Source: a candidate division FCPU426 bacterium
GTDB lineage: Bacteria > Oederibacteriota > JAAXVQ01 > JAUVAV01
DNA length: 13,599 bases
NCBI GenBank assembly: GCA_030619365.1
Contig: JAUXBQ010000050.1
Span: 1 to 13,599 of the forward strand
Direction: 5' to 3'
Part shown: in pieces, positions 12,496 to 13,599 of the stretch
How the letters are laid out: each line of letters begins with the position of its first letter
How positions within the stretch are numbered: position 1 is the stretch's first letter
Notes under the pieces: generated by a model
The model's database searches: none
The model's input: only the letters and a program-made list of their open reading frames with translations
What the model was told of the DNA's origin: nothing
Translations under genes and position numbers: made by a program

Positions 12496-13599
12496 TCAAT
12501 CCTCCATAAGAACCACGGTCCCGGAGATTCGTCTGCCCTCGGCCTCGATCTGGTAAAGATAAAGCCCGCCTTCGCAAATCCGGCCCTGGCTGCTTTGGCC
12601 ATCCCAAATCCGGGTGTTCTCCAGGGTACGGACCAGCCGGCCCTTCACATTCATTATTCTTATTCTAAACGAGGCACTGGGATCTTGCAGGGTAAAACGT
12701 ACGGTCGTCTGCTGTCCATGATGCGGGAAAAAAGGATTAGGCACGGCATAGCCGCCCCCCTGTCCCAGGCCGGGATCCGGCACAGGTGTGAAGGTAGGGG
12801 TAATTGTGGAAGTGAGCGTGATGGTGGGGGAAATGGTTCGGGTGGCGGAAATGGTAAGCGTGGGAGTAATAGTGGGGGAAGGAGGCGGCGTGGGCGAACG
12901 GGTAAATGTGGCTGTAATCGTGTAAGTAGCCGAAACAGTGCGCGTTCGGGTTGCCGTGGGGGTGAAAGTGGGCGTACTCACGGCAGGCGTATGGGAAGGC
13001 GTATACGTGGGTGTTGCCGGATTATCATCATAGATCAGCACCCGGTGGTTTAAATAGGCAGCGATATATAGTTTCGTGCCCTGGGTGTAGACCGAATGAG
13101 GATAGTATAAGGTATTGGCGGCAACACCGCCTCCTTGATTGGCTGAGTTAGAGGTCATATTGGACTGGCCCACAACCTCGTCAGCCGAGGCATTGTTAGC
13201 CGTTGGCACAGTATTATAGATGAGTACACGGTGGTTGTTATAGTCAGCGATATATAGTTTCGTGCCATCGGTGTAGACCGAAGAAGGCCTATAGAGAGTA
13301 TTGGCAGCAACACTGCTGCCTTGATTGGCGGAGTTGGTGGTCATATTGGACTGGCCCACCACCACGTCAGCCGAGGCATTGTTAACTGTCGGCACAGTAT
13401 TATAGATCAGCACACGGTTATTGGTGCGGTCCGCAATATATAGTTTCGTGCCATCGGTGTAGACTGAATGAGGATTGTATAGCGTATTGGCGGCAGCACT
13501 GCCACCTTGATTAATACCATTGGAGGCCATATTGGGCTGGCCCACAACCACGTCGGCCGAGGCATTGTTAACTGTCGGCACAGTATTATAGATCAGCAC
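12496..13599 (-). CDS. Secreted NHL-repeat protein with Thr/Pro linker and FlgD/type IX-like C-terminal domain (5' end outside the window)
   Basis: Only the last 367 codons are present; the frame is open to the edge of the window and the true start is not visible. Window residues 1-186 are three consecutive 62-residue repeats of NHL/beta-propeller type (elements such as NNASADVVVGQ, ANTLY-P-SVYTDGTKLYIAD and NNHRVLIYNTVPT). Residues 194-277 are a low-complexity Thr/Pro/Ser linker. Residues 278-367 resemble FlgD Ig-like or type IX secretion C-terminal domains: AVPNPF near the start, TTVRFTLQ, IRIMNVKGRLVRTL, IWDGQSSQG, GGLYLYQIEAEG, and a short VVLMED end. It is likely a surface or exported protein, with the propeller displayed at the end of an extended stalk. 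It lies upstream of the PorV-like gene on the same strand. The export route is inferred, not shown. Confidence 0.85.
   Translation of the reverse strand: MLIYNTVPTVNNASADVVVGQPNMASNGINQGGSAAANTLYNPHSVYTDGTKLYIADRTNNRVLIYNTVPTVNNASADVVVGQSNMTTNSANQGSSVAANTLYRPSSVYTDGTKLYIADYNNHRVLIYNTVPTANNASADEVVGQSNMTSNSANQGGGVAANTLYYPHSVYTQGTKLYIAAYLNHRVLIYDDNPATPTYTPSHTPAVSTPTFTPTATRTRTVSATYTITATFTRSPTPPPSPTITPTLTISATRTISPTITLTSTITPTFTPVPDPGLGQGGGYAVPNPFFPHHGQQTTVRFTLQDPSASFRIRIMNVKGRLVRTLENTRIWDGQSSQGRICEGGLYLYQIEAEGRRISGTVVLMED
12769..13020 (-). repeat. Low-complexity DNA encoding a Thr/Pro-rich linker
   Basis: About 84 codons encode mainly Thr, Pro, Ser and Ala, in short irregular TPT/TIT-type units (for example TPTFTPTATRTRT and SPTPPPSPTITPT). 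On the plus strand this shows as a G-rich stretch with repeated gtggg and gtagg pieces. Such linkers separate a displayed domain from a C-terminal anchor or sorting domain, and are often glycosylated in other exported proteins; glycosylation here is speculation. Confidence 0.75.
13042..13599 (-). repeat. Tandem 186-bp coding repeat, three units
   Basis: Three in-frame units of exactly 186 bp (62 codons) lie at 13042-13227, 13228-13413 and 13414-13599. The anchor gatcagcac (one copy gatgagtac) recurs at this period at 13033, 13219, 13405 and 13591. The two units nearest the window edge share long identical stretches (for example, 13567-13599 equals 13381-13413), while the innermost differs more. 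This pattern indicates recent tandem duplication. The array continues beyond the window. Confidence 0.9.

Noticed and set aside
13030..13599. CRISPR-like array from the regular repeats near the right edge
   Set aside because: The 186-bp period is an exact multiple of three, lies in an open frame and encodes a propeller-type repeat; there are no short identical repeats with unique spacers.

Overview
The window carries ordinary bacterial chromosome with an intact insertion sequence in the left half and an envelope-protein gene cluster in the right half. Genes are closely packed, have Shine-Dalgarno starts and are rich in G and C, while the insertion sequence and the first 250 bases are visibly richer in A and T. 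The outer-membrane proteins imply a diderm organism. The PorV/PorQ-like barrel, Thr/Pro-rich linkers, FlgD/type IX-like C-terminal domain, flavoredoxin-like protein and UPF0371 protein together suggest an uncultured, probably anaerobic lineage, such as the Omnitrophota or related candidate phyla. That placement is inference; nothing here fixes the taxonomy.

Left part (1-2527): a small beta-carbonic-anhydrase-like protein on the plus strand converges on the translational GTPase gene typA/bipA on the minus strand. Middle left (2603-4028): a complete insertion sequence of about 1.39 kb with a DDE transposase. It has inverted ends that each carry two copies of a binding-site-like motif, and it is flanked by a perfect 16-bp target duplication. 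To its right, up to 4561, lies a non-coding stretch. It holds a pair of inverted GC-rich hairpin repeats and then a good promoter with a perfect hairpin, in front of an unrecognised five-helix membrane protein (4562-5041).

Middle (5143-7877): a minus-strand pair encodes a secreted ankyrin-repeat protein and a UPF0371 (DUF1846) protein. Their stop and start codons overlap, so they are probably translationally coupled. A flavoredoxin-like FMN protein is transcribed divergently from this pair.

Right part (7889-13599): three minus-strand genes form a likely operon. In transcription order they are a secreted protein with NHL-type repeats, a Thr/Pro linker and a FlgD/type IX-like C-terminal domain (its 5' end lies beyond the window); a PorV/PorQ-like barrel fused to TPRs; and a beta-propeller/Ig-like/OmpA-C protein. 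The modules resemble parts of the type IX secretion system: a cargo with a C-terminal sorting-like domain, PorV, and the propeller-to-OmpA order of PorE, with the TPRs on a different partner. This is the most interesting region of the window. The functional reading is inference from domain architecture. I saw no tRNA, rRNA or CRISPR array.
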